Counted from the stretch's first letter, positions 10,538 through 23,087 are shown. The stretch is DNA of 64,000 nt from Syngnathus acus (GCF_901709675.1 NC_051095.1:27737456-27801455), one strand, 5' to 3'. Numbers and translations: made by a program. The notes: generated by a model not told the origin, from the letters alone.

Positions 10538-13500
10538 CTACGGTCTACGGAAAGATGGCGGCGCACGCAGTTGCAGCGGCTCAGTGCTCTCCCGATCTAC
10601 GCATTGTTTGTTTTTTGTTAGTGTTTGTACCCACTGTATGTCAATCATACACCACCTACAACCGGCAGGAGCTCCTCAGGATAGGTGTTTGCTGCGAGTT
10701 GAGTGTCGCAGCGTTTCACCGCTCGAAAAACATACCGGAGGATATCATCAGGCGCCCCGGCTCCCCTTGGATCACCATCCCTGCTGGGAGGAAGCGAAGG
10801 CAGCGCAGAGAGAGGAGGCAAAAACGAGGCTGCAGGGCCGGCGCGCTAACCAGGCTACGGAAGCAGCCGTTCAAACCACCGCTCCCTAGCCTGTTGCTTA
10901 CCAACGCCAGGTCTCTTGCTAACAAAATGGATGAACTAAGGCTACAGATGTCTGCGAACCAGACCGTGAAGGACTGCTGCATGGTACTGATCACCGAAAC
11001 CTGGCTTCATCCACTCATACCGGACTCTGCTATCGAGCTAGCAGGATACACCACACAGCGTCATGACAGGACTGAGAACTCCGGTAAGAGCAAGGGGGGG
11101 GGGGCTCTGTATGTACGTCAATAACAACTGGTGTACTAATATGGTGACTGTAGACAGTCACTGCTGCCCGGACCTGGAGTACATGACTATTAAATGCAGG
11201 CCCTTTTACCTCCCTCGTGAATTTACCGTAGTCATGACGACTGTTGTTTACATACCTCCGGAGGCTAATGCTAAGCTAGCTATCGGACTATTACATGGCA
11301 GTATTAGCAGCCAGCTGAGCAGATATCCTGACGCAGTCCACATCATGGCAGGGGACTTTAATCATGTAGATTTGAAAGCAGCACTCCCTAGTTTCCATCA
11401 GCATGTTAAATGTGCCACTAGAGGAGTAAACACTCTGGACAAGGTCTACTCCAACATCAAGCTAGGCTACAGGGCAAAACAGCTACCTCACCTGGGCCAG
11501 TCTGACCATATGTCACTGCTATTAATCCCGGCATATACCACCATCAGGAAATCAGCTCCTATCATCACTAAAACTGTTAAAACCTGGCCTGATGACGCCT
11601 CTCAGCAGTTGCAGGACTGCTTCGACAGGACTAACTGGGACATCTTCGAACACCGGGACTTGAACGTGTTCACAGACAGTGTTCTGTGTTATATCAAGCA
11701 CTGCACAGACACTGTCACAGTGGACAAACCTATACGGATATACCCCAACCAGAAGCCCTGGATGACCCGGGAGGTCCTTCGGCTGCTGGAGGAGAGGGAC
11801 ACCGCCCTGTCCCTCAGGTCTGAGGACGGGGCTCTCTACAGCACAGCCAGAGCCAACCTGAGGAGAGGTATCAGAGAGGCCCAGCTTGCCTACAAGAAGA
11901 GGATTGAGGATCACCTGGACAGCAACAACAGCAAGCAGGTGTGGCAGGGAGTCCAGCATCTCACCAACTACAGAACCACCATCGGAGCTGCTGAAGGGGA
12001 CGCCTCACTGGCAGAGGTCCTCAATACCTTCTTCGCCCGGTTCGAGTCCGAGCCACCTGAAGGGGCCACATCACATCCCACAGACCGCAGCAGCTTCACC
12101 CTCACAGTGAAGGAGCACGAGGTGAGGCGCACGCTGCGGACCATCAACCCGAGGAAGGCTGCGGGTCCTGGCGGCGTCACTGGCCGTGTCCTGAAGGACT
12201 GCGCAGATCAGCTGGCTGGAGTCTTCACAAAGATTTTCAACCAGTCCCTTACCGAGTCCACCGTCCCATCCTGTTTAAAATCCTCCACGATAGTCCCCCT
12301 GCCCAAGAAACGCCACATCACCAGCCTCAATGACTACCGGCCAGTCGCACTCACCCCGGTGGTCATGAAGTGCTTTGAAAAGCTGGTACGGGGTCACATC
12401 ACAGCACTCCTGTTCAGAGGTTTTGACCCCCACCAGTTTGCCTCCAGGGCAAATAGATCCACAGAGGACGCAGTAGCTACAGCCCTCCACGCTGCACTGT
12501 CCCACCTGGAGCAGCCGGGGAGCTATGTGCGGGTGCTCTTCGTGGACTTTAGCTCTGCTTTTAACACCATCCTCCCCCACAGACTGGTGGACATACTGGA
12601 GGGCCTGGGATTAAGAGCTTCCTGACGGGTCGCAGCCAGAGGGTGAAAGTGGGCCGTCATACATCCACACCTCTCAGTCTTGGTACCGGCTCCCCACAGG
12701 GCTGCGTACTGAGCCCACTGCTTTACACGCTCTACACACATGCATGCACCCCCGCCCACCGCAGCAACACCATCGTGAAATTTGCGGATGACACAACCGT
12801 GGTGCGGCTCATCTCAAAGGGGGATGAGTCTGCCTACAGGGACGAAGTGGTCCAGCTATCGGAGTGGTGCGGAGAGAACAATCTGCTCCTAAACACGGCT
12901 AAAACCCAAGAACTGGTCATTGATTTTAGGAGGAAAAATAAAACGGACATTCCACCACTCATCATCGACGGGGTCAGTGTGAAGAGGGTGTCCTCCTTCC
13001 GCTACCTGGGAGTCCACATCGAGGAGGACTTCACCTGGGGCTCGTGAACATCTCTGAGCGCTTAAAAAGGCCCCAACAGAGACTCTACTTTTTAAGGGTG
13101 CTGAGGAGGCACAGCATTACACGGAGACTGCTGGTGTCCTTCTATCACTGCTCCATAGAAAGCACTTTAACGTACTGTATATGTGTTTGGTACTCCAGCT
13201 GCACCTGCTGCTCAGAGGAAAAAAGCTCCAAGGGGTCATCAACACAGCACAGAAGATCATTGGCTGCCCTCTCCCCACACTGGAAGACCTACACAGAACC
13301 CGCTGTCTCAAAAAACACAGAACATTCTGAAGGACACTTCCCACCCTGGCCACTCCCTTTCGAACTGTTGCCATCAGGCAGACGCTACAGATTAATTAGG
13401 TCGAGGACTAGCAGATTCGCCAACAGTTTTTACCCTACAGCGGTAGTCACACTGAATGCAGCTAAACGTAAATTATTATGTCTGTGTATGTTCTTCTGTG

Positions 13501-13633
13501 GGTTTTTAGCTTGTTTTTTTTATCTTTTTATTCTATTTATTCTATATATTTTTTTATCGCATGCGCGGATCGGTTGGCACTTTTTAAATTTCGTTGTACA
13601 TGTGACAATGACAATAAAGATCTATTCTATCTA
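10538..13633 (+). pseudogene. L2-like LINE, nearly full length, with frameshifts
   Basis: One long polyprotein begins at ATG 10555. It has an apurinic endonuclease domain (NARSLANKMDE about 10900, ITETWL about 10991, SDHMSLLLIP about 11500) and a reverse transcriptase (AAGPGGVTGRVLK about 12157, SSAFNTILPHR about 12550, [20 protein letters not shown] about 12780). A frameshift lies in a run of ten Gs (11094-11103); further breaks are near 12610 and 13045. The 3' end is ACAATAAAGATCTATTC. It sits inside one unit of the 267-bp satellite. It matches the single-ORF CR1/L2 group of fish. Confidence 0.8.
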
Positions 13634-14394
13634 TATAAGCCCCCCATAATGATGGTTTGTGTATAAAAGCTTCCTTTCAGTAATGTCCGTCTTGATCTCG
13701 TTCTGTCTCATCTTTGTGTAAATTTTACGGCACTATTTGCCTGGCAGATGGACATGCGATCAACACGCCACTTTTCTCCCCAGTGACCATGTCATATCCC
13801 TCCGCCCAGCAAAGCGGTGCTGCACAACAGCAGTCCACAGCCTTTTTACGAGTGTATAAAAGTGATCAAGTCGTCACAAAAATCACGGAAAAAATCATAT
13901 ATAAGCCCCCCATAATGACGGTTTGTATATAAAAGCTTCCTTTCAGTATTGTCCGTCTTGATCTCGTTCTGTCTCATCTTTGTGTAAATTTTACGGCACT
14001 ATTTGCCTGGCGGATGGACATGCGATCAACACACCACTTTTCTCCCCAGTGACCATGTCATATATCCCTCCGCCCAGCAAAGCGGTGCTGCACAACAGCA
14101 GTCCACAGCCTTTTTACGAGTGTATAAAAGTGATCAAGTCGTCACAAAAATCATGGAAAAAATCATATATAAGCCCCCCATAATGACGGTTTGTGTATAA
14201 AAGCTTCCTTTCAGTATTGTCCGTCTTGATCTCGTTCTGTCTTATCTTTGTGTAAATTTTACGGCACTATTTGCCTGGCGGATGGACATGCGATCAACAC
14301 ACCACTTTTCTCCCCAGTGACCATGTCATATATCCCTCCGCCCAGCAAAGCGGTGCTGCACAACAGCAGTCCACAGCCTTTTTACGAGTGTATA

Positions 14395-15016
14395 ATGTGT
14401 CTGACTTCATAATGTGTCTGACTTCATAAGACCAAGTCGGGTTGTTATGATGCGTCTAGTGTGTTGGTGGAATGCCCAGTGCATGTCACTTCTCACTGTC
14501 AACCCTCACCGCTGGCTAGCAGTATGCGAACGGGAGAGCCGAGTGCGTAAGTCTCTCCCTGCCAGTACAAAGCCTCTCTAACAGCAAGCCCTATGTAGTG
14601 CCTCCACGCGGCGACACATGGTAACTGGGTACAACACGGACCCAGGCTAAACTACAAGGGACTCGGAGGAGGTTTGGCCCCTAGACGTGCGGCACGCAGG
14701 CCCACCGGTGTGTGGACACGCCCTGGTGCCCACGAACCAGCCCCCAACTATGGGTTAAATAGTACCACTGCCCAGTGGGCTCCTCGGGAGAGGAATGGGC
14801 TAAGGGAGTTAACCCCTACAGAAAATCAATTTCCCCTTGGGTTGGTGTCAGGAAGGGCATCCGGCTGTAAAAAGTTTTGCTCCAAAATTTCTCGGTATAG
14901 GACTCTCAACCACGAGATGGCCATGGACTGTCCCCGGTGGAAGAAAAGCCATACTGAGAATCCAGTCCAACCTAGCGGCGGCTGGAACATGGACTTTAAA
15001 CGATGATGATGATGAT
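14395..15016 (+). mobile_element. RTE-like retroelement 3' part ending in (GAT)n
   Basis: It interrupts the satellite between GTGTATAA and AAGTGATCAAG and ends in a GATGATGATGATGAT tail. The phrase TGTCAGGAAGGGCATCCGGC (14848-14867) is common in the 3' region of a widespread fish retroelement. It begins with a duplicated 16-bp TGTGTCTGACTTCATA. There is no coding region, so it is either a truncated LINE or a derived SINE. Confidence 0.55.
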
Positions 15017-15504
15017 AAAGTGATCAAGTCGTCACACAAATCATGGAAAAAATCATATATAAGCCCCCCATAATGACGGTTTGTGTATAAAAGCTTCCTT
15101 TCAGTATTGTCCGTCTTGATCTCGTTCTGTCTTATCTTTGGGTAAATTTTACGGCACTATTTGCCTGGCGGATGGACATGCGATCAACACACCACTTTTC
15201 TCCCCAGTGACCGTGTCATACATCCCTCCGCCCAGCAAAGCGGTGCTGCACAACAGCAGTCCACAGCCTTTTTACGAGTGTATAAAAGTGATCAAGTCGT
15301 CACAAAATCACGGAAAAAATCATATATAAGCCCCCCATAATGACGGTTTGTGTAGAAAAGCTTCCTTTCAGTATTGTCCGTCTTGATCTCGTTCTGTCTT
15401 ACAATACATCAATAAAAGCAGGATACACTGACACCCCAAAAAACAGCAAGTCCGCAATAGGTGAACAGCAATATAGCAAAGGAACACTGTAGAGTATATA
15501 CCGT

Positions 15505-15975
15505 ATTTTCACAACTATAGGGTGGACATAAACACCTTTAATTTTCTCAAAAAACGAAGGTGCGCCTTTTAAGAAGGTGCGCCTTTTGTGTGGACCAAAT
15601 TCAAAAATCTGTAAACTTGTTTTGTGTGGCTTCCGTAATATACAGGCGTAGACGTAGATCGGGACAAAAACAAACAAAAAAACAATCAGAGGACTAGACG
15701 TAACACGTAGAGGAGGACGTACCTTCGCCACCATTGTTTTGTGTGGCTTCCGCCACGTAGATCGGGACAAAAAAACAATCACAGGACTAGACGTGTCACG
15801 TAAAGGACTACGTACCTTTGCCACCATTGTTTTTGTGTGGCTTCCGCTACACAGAGACGTAATATACGGGCATCCGATGAACCAATCAGAGGACATTACG
15901 TTTTACGTCGATCGGGGCGGTAAACCAATCAGACGACTGGATGTAACACGTAGAGGAGTACGTACGCACTCCTTA
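15505..15975 (+). repeat. TIR-like left end followed by tandem repeats
   Basis: A TIR-like CCGTATTTTCACAACTATAG begins near 15505, followed by two AAGGTGCGCCTTTT motifs. From about 15620 to 15965 there are about four diverged tandem units containing TTTTGTGTGGCTTCCG, GATCGGGAC and ACGTA(G/A)AGGA. No right terminus was found; the tract runs directly into a Tc1 sequence. Bases 15401-15504 show nothing recognisable. Confidence 0.6.
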
Positions 15976-17079
15976 GTTGCTGTGGCTGTGTGTTGTGGGT
16001 CGTTGTCATGCTGGAAGACCCTCTGTCTCCCTCGGTCTGGGGCGCCATGCAAGATCTCACCTCGTGGGGCATCAATGATCATGAGAAAGGTGAGGAATGA
16101 GCCCAGAACTACACAGCAGGACCTGGTCAATGGCCTGAATAGAGCTGGGACCACAGTCTCAAAGAAAACCATCAGTAACACACTACGCCGTCCAGGATTA
16201 AAATCCTGCAGTGCACGCAAGGTGCCCTTGCTCAAGCCAAGGCCCGTCTGAAGTTTGCAAATGACCATCTGGATGATCCCAAAGGAGGAATGGGAGAAGG
16301 TCATGTGGTCTGATGAGACAAAAATAGAACTTTTTGGTTTAAACTCACTCGTCGTGTTTGGAGGAAGAAGAATGATGAGTACAACCCCAAGAACACCAAC
16401 CCAACTGTGAAGCATGGCGGTGGAAACATCATTCTTTGGGGATGCTTTTCTGCAAAGGGAACAGGACGACTGCACCGTATTCAGGGACGGATGGATGGGG
16501 CCATGTATCGAGAGATCTTGGCCAACAATCTCCTTCCCTCAGTAAAAGCATTAAAGATGGGTCGTGGCTGGGTCTTCCAGCATGACAACGACCCAAAACA
16601 CACAGCCATGGCAACTAAAGAGTGGCTCCGTAGGTAATATCTCAAGGTCCTAGAGTGGCCTAACCAGTCTCCAGTACTGAATCCAATAGAGAATCATTGG
16701 AGGGAGCTTAAAGTCCGTGTGGCACAGCGACAGCCCCGAAACCTGAAGGCCCTGGAGGAGATCTGTATGGAGGAGTAGGCCAAAATCCCTGCTGCAGTGT
16801 GTGCAAACCTGGTCAAGAACTACAGGAAACGTCTGATCTCTGTAATTGCAAACAAAGGTTTCTGCACCAAATATCAAGTTCTGTTTTTCTGATGTATCAA
16901 ATACTTATTTCCTGCAATAAATGGAAATTAATTATTTAAAATCATACAATGTGATTTTCTGGATTTTTGTTTTAGATTCCATCACTCACAGTTGAAGAGA
17001 AATTACAGACTTCTACATGCTTTGCAAGTGGGAAAACCTGAAAAATCAGCAGTGTATCAAATACTTGTTCTCCCCACTG
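15976..17079 (+). pseudogene. Tc1-like transposon with broken transposase
   Basis: The transposase helix-turn-helix part is readable ([14 protein letters not shown], about 16158). The catalytic motifs [10 protein letters not shown] (about 16309), [11 protein letters not shown] (about 16575) and [11 protein letters not shown] (about 16682) supply the D, D and E residues. Frames are broken near 16250, 16340 and 16640, and a TAG lies near 16776. The right end ATACTTGTTCTCCCCACTG is the usual Tc1 terminus, followed by TA at 17080. The left terminus is missing and replaced by the repeat tract upstream. Confidence 0.85.
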
Positions 17080-17135
17080 TATCTGTGTATTTCTGTATTT
17101 AACTGCTGGAACCTGAATTTCCCCCTGGGAATAAA

Positions 17136-17151
17136 GTCTCTCTCTCTCTCA

Positions 17152-17178
<27 letters not shown>
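17136..17178. repeat. (TC)n microsatellite
   Basis: A TC run with two single-base interruptions lies just after GGGAATAAAGTC, which looks like the 3' end of another retroelement. Confidence 0.95.
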
Positions 17179-17182
<4 letters not shown>

Positions 17183-17185
17183 CTA

Positions 17186-17970
<785 letters not shown>

Positions 17971-18018
17971 AGTTGCTGTAACATTCTGCGCAAACAAAGG
18001 AGATAACCAAAACAAATA

Positions 18019-19518
18019 CCGTATTTTTCGGACTAAAAGTCGCTCCGGAATATACGTCGCATTAGCCATAAAACGCACAATAAAGTGAAAAAAAAACATA
18101 TACAAGTCGCTCTGGAGTATAAGTCGCATTTTAGGGGAAATTTATTCGACACAATCCAACACCAAGAACAGACATGAACGAGCAACAACAGGCTAAACGA
18201 TAGGTATGCTAACGTGACATAAACACAAACGAAGAGCTGAGAACGGGCCTGATGTAACATTCAGAGTTATTCAAATAACTATTACATAAATAACACGTTT
18301 ATAAAATCATCTGTGTCACTCCATTTCATTAAATCCATCGATCGTCCTTTATGTAAATGATGCCGCCTATGCGCCGCTGACGTCGGACTCGTCGTGAGTT
18401 GCAGTTCTAAATATTCCACAGACCCATATAACGATATATAAAGTATATATCAAATAACTATCATATAAACAACAATATTATCAAACCATCTGTGTCACTC
18501 CAAATCATAAAATCTATCGATCAGATTCCTCGTCCTTTGTCAACAACGCCGCACGTGCGCCGCTGACGTCAGCCTCGTCGTTACTCCACAGATCTAGTAT
18601 ATAACTATATTGTAGCGTTAACAATGTACCAGGAAAGACGTGGGTTTGGTAAACGGCTCTTTATTTAACAAAACAAGAGTTAAACGAGCCAACAACTACT
18701 GAACTGTAACAATAAGAATATATACAAGTTGCTACACCAAATAAAATATATCAAATAACTATAACAAATAGTTCGACCGGCACACGGCCCCAAGCACCGG
18801 CGTGGACTTCCAGGCGTGTGGCGGCGTGGACTTCCATCCCGGAGTTGGCACTTCCAGCCACGGAGGTGGCTGGGACCTCCGTAGAGTAGGACCGGGCGTG
18901 CGTAGGAGCAGTGTCCGACCCCCATCCACCGTCCCCGGACAGCCAGCCGCCGAGCGCCGGCCCCCGACTTCCAGCCACGGAGGTGGAAGAGAGCTCCGTA
19001 GAATAGGACCAGGCGTGCGTAAAAGCCATGTCCGAGCCCCATCCACCGTCCCCGGACAGCCACCCGGCCGAGCGCCGACCCCCAACTTCCATCCACGGAG
19101 GTGAAAGAGAGCTCCGTAGAGTAGGACCGGGCGTGCGTAAAAGCCATAACAGTTTTTCAAACCTTCTGTGTCACTCCAAATCATTAAATCCTTCAAACTC
19201 TTCGTCCTCCGTGTCACTTACAAACAAAGCCGCGAATGATGCCGGTAGTACGTGGGGCCCTTCGTCATCTTCGTCATCCCGTGATCGAATCTTTGTGCTT
19301 TATGTAAACAACCGCCGCGCCGCGCCGCTGACGTCACTTGCAGTTCAAATTACAGTAATCCCTTGCTACATTGCGGTTCGTTCATCGCGGTTTCACCTTT
19401 TTTTTTTTTGAATTATGAAAATTTGTGAAATAAATTCACATATAAGTCGCTCCTCAGTATAAGTCGCCCCCTACCCAAACTATGAAAAAAAACGCGACTT
19501 ATAGTCCGAAAAATACGG
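18019..19518. mobile_element. TIR element, family F
   Basis: The left end CCGTATTTTTCGGACTAAAA and the inverted right end CCGTATTTTTCGGACTATAA match, with TA outside both ends. The subterminal motif TATAAGTCGC is repeated at both sides. The interior has three diverged copies of a block containing CTGTGTCACTCCA and GCGCCGCTGACGTCA, and a 118-bp tandem array. Near 19355 a piece of another TIR element (TTGCTACATTGCGGTTCG) is embedded. There is no transposase. Confidence 0.8.
18850..19145. repeat. 118-bp minisatellite, about 2.5 units
   Basis: Units start ACTTCCA(G/T)CCACGGAGGT at 18850, 18967 and 19085. The GC-rich array is internal to the family F element. Overlapping reading frames on both strands are a by-product of the repeat and its high GC content. 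Confidence 0.85.
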
Positions 19519-19896
19519 TAAGTGTCCATAACAAGGGCAGGTATTCAAGCTGAGGTAAAAGTTAAGAAATATAAATATGTTTCGAGACCGTTATTAGAAA
19601 ATAAAATAAACACTGCTGTGTCAACACACACATACCTAAGAAAACAATACTAATTTTGAGGGTTTAACGTAACATCAATAAGACAATAAAAAAGTGAAGT
19701 TAAAATAACCACTTAAATAAACAAATTGAGTAAATAAAAAATAACCAACCAAAACAACAGCAGATATTGAAGACAAATTAAAAGTTCAGGAATATAAATG
19801 TGTTTTGAGACTGTTTTTAAAGAATAGGGTGGTTATATGATGGGCAGTTGGAGGTTGTTCTACAATTCAGGACCAGCAATCGAAAAGGCTCTAACC
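19519..19896. repeat. Left half of an unclassified interspersed repeat, split by a hAT element
   Basis: The text TGTGTTTTGAGACTGTTTTT and GGAGGTTGTTCTACA resembles a common fish interspersed repeat whose other half resumes at 21206 (GGACTCTAACG, AGGGAGGCCAGTTAAGA, to about 21440). The two halves are joined across the hAT insertion. No protein is readable. Confidence 0.5.
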
Positions 19897-21197
19897 CAGC
19901 CTAACTTCGGCCCGCCAAACCTGAATAAATTATATTATGATACATTGTTTTGGGTTATTTTTCCCTTCAATGACTGCATTTCCCCAGTAGATAGAGAAAC
20001 GCCCGCCCGCGCATTTACTCCCGGAAGCCGCGTCAGAAAGCGCGGTGCACACTCACAAGTGCGTGTACGTACTCAGTCCTACGGACCCGGCGCACTCCGC
20101 GCTCTATTTCTATCAGTGCCGAATTTCGAGTGTGGGCTGTGATGTCAGCATTCTCGTAATTCGCGCACTGTGCTTTCAGATACAGTTTTACGCCAAAGCC
20201 ACCCACAAACCTTCCCCTGGAATCCCTCCATCAAAATGAGTGGCCCAGGGAAAAGAAAGGTGGACACTGAGTGCCGAGTGTTTAAAAAAAGAGTTGACAA
20301 ACAAAATATTTTTTCGCTGGAGTCCGATCAATGCCGTTATGTCTGATATGCAAGAAACGGTTGCAAGGAGTACAATATTAGCCGTCACTTTGCTACGAAG
20401 CATGCTAACTACGCTAGGAGTCAACACATGAAAGAGCGACTACAGTGGAGAGGTTGACCAGCTAATTGAAGACTCAGGAAAACCTTAACAACAAACTGCG
20501 GATCAAAAGTCAAGTACAGAGGCAAGTTTTTGATGCACCATCTGTTTTCGACTAATCTTAACTTTTAAAGTTTTTAAGGCCGACTTTAAGGAAGTGTTTC
20601 CCGTTTCCTCACCTCTGTCACCAGGTGTTTGTGAGTTAAAGCTCTGCTCTGATTTTCAGTAAATCTGTCACCGTGTTGCCTTTTTGATTTCTTTATTAGT
20701 AATTTCTATATTAGTACTTTATTTAGATTTATTCTTTCATTCTTTCACTGATTCTTCAAGATGATGTATTTGGTCAGAATGTTTGCCGTTTGATGTGATT
20801 TCACCTCATTAGATAAACACCTTTCATAAGTCTGACCTGCAGGCGCTGAAGTGATGGAAACTGTTATTCATAATAACAGTGTCTTATTTAATGAGAATCA
20901 CTGATAGTAGTTTTTCGGTGAAATATTTTTTTAATGCTGTTAATAAATGCATTTGTTTCCAAAAAGCTTTTTTTTAATATCCATGCTTTACTTCCCTACT
21001 AAAGGCCAAAATCTATTTATTTATTTATTTAGTTATTCATATATTTATTTATTCATAAAGGCCATTTATGCAATGACCTTTACATGTAGTTTATATTACT
21101 TCCCACAAACACTACATCCATCTGCTCCTGGTTCGGCCCCCCGGTCAAAATTTAGAAGCCATTTCAGCCCGCAAGTCAAAAAGTTTGCCCACCCCTG
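19897..21197 (+). mobile_element. hAT-type element with a GTF2IRD2-like N-terminal remnant
   Basis: Flanks are CTCTAACC (19889-19896) and CTCTAATC (21198-21205), an 8-bp duplication with one change. The right end reads inward as CAGGGGTGGGCAAACTTTTT; the left begins CAGCCTAACTTCGGCCCG. Plus-strand coding survives only at the N-terminus (20236-20520). The rest is AT-rich non-coding sequence, with an ATTT-rich stretch near 21011-21055. Confidence 0.75.
20236..20520 (+). pseudogene. BED zinc finger remnant of a GTF2IRD2-like hAT transposase
   Basis: It starts at ATG 20236 with MSGPGKRKVDTECRVFKK. After frameshifts it gives MPLCLICKKRL and ISRHFATKHANYARS, a CxxC...HxxxxH finger. This follows the GTF2IRD2-like transposase N-terminus closely. 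Coding fades after about 20520 and no catalytic domain follows in the element. Confidence 0.7.
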
Positions 21198-21460
21198 CTC
21201 TAATCCCTCTAAACTCAGAATTTGGTACCTAAGGGCATAGCTCTTTGTTTTAGTACACCTAATGCGCCAGGAAGTGGCTATGAGGATCAAGCACCTTGGT
21301 AAGAAGGTAAGGCAAGACATCTAATGGATTTGAAGACAAATAGCAAAATCGTAAAATGGACTCTAACGTGCACAGGCAGTCACTGAAGGGAGGCCAGTTA
21401 AGATGTAAGTAGCAGAAACTGAACATGTTTGAGGGAGGACTGGCTGACTTCGAGTAAAGT

Positions 21461-21706
21461 GCATAATAGCTTGCTCCGTTTTGCTCCTCTTATTTATTTA
21501 TTTATTGTGTTATTTGTTTATTTATTATTTATTCTTCACTCTTATTATTCATTGTTTGTGCCTTCTTGTTTTTATTTTGTGTTGTTTGCTTGTATGTGTG
21601 TCGTGTACTATGTCTTGTCACCGTGGGATATTGGCAACGTAATTTCGATTTCTTTGTGTGTCTTGGCATGTGAAGAGGTTGACAATAAAGCAGACTTTGA
21701 CTTTGA
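21461..21706 (+). mobile_element. L2-like LINE 3' UTR, 5'-truncated copy
   Basis: The segment matches the 3' UTR of the LINE ending at 61475: TTGTGCCTTCTTGTTTTTAT, a GTGGGATA motif, and the end GACAATAAAGCAGACTTTGA. It has the short ACTTTG-type tail and no coding part. Confidence 0.75.
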
Positions 21707-21860
21707 TAATAGTAATCAATTTGAGCTGTTATAAAGGCATGGATTACTGTTTGAATGTGTTGCTGAGTAAGAAAAGGTTTTGATCATTTGAAGCTGCTTG
21801 AGGTAAAAAAAACCTGGACACGTGGACAAAATTGCCCCCATGTTAATGAAGAAAATATCG

Positions 21861-22342
21861 ATTTAGCCACATTTTGCAGCTCAGCAGACACATTTCAAGT
21901 ACTATTATGCCCGATTTTGACACGGCTCTTTGAAAGCAGCGCGGTGTCCCGCTCTCCTATGGCGTCAAGAGTTACAAGCCATACTCACCCCAGATACAAA
22001 TGGCTTGTCTTATAACAAATGGCGTCCGGCTAATCGGGGCAACATACGGGAGGGCATGCATCCAACACACAGGTGATGCCTCGTACATGCCTCCCAAGTT
22101 TATGGAAAATTATGACAAAAAGTAAAGGGTCGTTTTTGTCACAACATACACATTTTTCCTAGCAAATTTGCTAACACAGGCAAACCTAGTCACTTGAATA
22201 AGGCTAGTGCTGTCTGGGCTGCGTGGGATGCCAAAAACACCCACAGCAGAATGGGACACCGCACTGCTTTCAAAGAGCTGTGTCAAAATCGAGCATAACA
22301 GTACTTGAAGTGTGTCTGCCTAACTGCAAAATGTGGGTAAAT
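21861..22342. repeat. Inverted repeat with 90-bp arms
   Basis: Bases 21861-21950 and the reverse complement of 22253-22342 agree at about 80 of 90 positions, counted by eye. The 302-bp spacer is not related to the arms. Arms contain CGATTTTGACAC and CTCTTTGAAAGCAG. It could be a foldback-type element or a local inverted duplication. No target duplication was seen. Bases 21707-21860 and 22343-22604 show nothing else. Confidence 0.75.
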
Positions 22343-22604
22343 GAACCGCCCTGAAATGTCTTTTGGTGCTCAGTACTGTTAGATATAAATAGTTCCAAAA
22401 AATTGCCAAGGCAAAGCAAATCTATTTTCAACTCAAAAAAACTTTCAAACATGTATTTTTATTTTGAATGCATTGTTTTATTTTTAAAGTTTTAAGCTCA
22501 GCACGTTTATTTTCAGATTCAAGTTTCTTTTTCAAGTACGAGTTTTGTTTTTTTCAAGTACAAAACTTTTGACCCCAATCTACCACCATAAAAACCCAAC
22601 ACTT

Positions 22605-23087
22605 AGGGCGTATTCAGACCAGAAAAGTAATTTAGTCCGCTTGTTTGGTCCGGTGCATAAGCGGGCTTAATTCTTTTGTTTGGTGCGGTTCCTATTCAGA
22701 CTGTACATTTTGCAAGTAAAGTACATTTTGTAAACACATCCACGCTTGTGACGATTTTGTTACTATTGGACAGCAATGACCAGGACGGCACACAGAGCAC
22801 AGACCCGGAAATGGAGGAAAAGATGCGAGTCCTACGTGCTGCATTTCTGCTCTGCATATTTGTGCTGTTGGTTTGGATCTCCGCTGTTTGTGTTCACACC
22901 TGAAGTGAACCGCACCAGAGTTTGGTTGGAAGCAAACCAAGACCCACTTGTGGTCTGGTCCGGTTCTTTAATCCACACCAGGATTCGTTTGCGTATATTC
23001 ACACCTGCATATAAGGTCCAGACCAGTGTTAGAATCGAACCCTGGTCCTTTTAAAATGGACCAAACAATCAGGTCTGAATACACCCT
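22605..23087. mobile_element. MITE with 16-bp TIRs, Harbinger-like
   Basis: The left end AGGGCGTATTCAGACC and the inverted right end AGGGTGTATTCAGACC differ at one base. Subterminal TTTGGTCC/GGTCCGG motifs recur. Such ends are seen in fish PIF/Harbinger-type MITEs. A clean 3-bp duplication could not be read, so the class is tentative. Confidence 0.65.

Larger units (their letters stand above)
10265..15400 (+). repeat. 267-bp satellite, about 5.3 units, split by two retroelements
   Basis: Units start with AGCCCCCCATAATGACGG at 13638, 13904, 14172, 15062 and 15329, with an earlier, slightly diverged unit at 10265-10537. The period is 266-268 bp. A LINE (10538-13633) and an RTE-like tail (14395-15016) interrupt it, and unit sequence resumes across both. 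Each unit has two TATA-like GTGTATAAAAG motifs about 190 bp apart. Short ORFs inside the units vary between copies and are not credible genes. Confidence 0.9.

Noticed and set aside
10555-11124. Separate first ORF (ORF1) of the LINE
   Set aside because: It shares the endonuclease reading with the next frame and is split from it by a slip in a ten-G run, so it is one broken ORF.
13714-15329. Repeated short ORFs beginning MCKFYGTICLADGH or MGKFYGTICLADGH
   Set aside because: They are copies of the 267-bp satellite unit and shift frame between units; no reason to call a gene.
18680-19217. Several overlapping frames of 100-155 codons on both strands
   Set aside because: They follow the 118-bp tandem array and differ only by phase; no domain or splice support.
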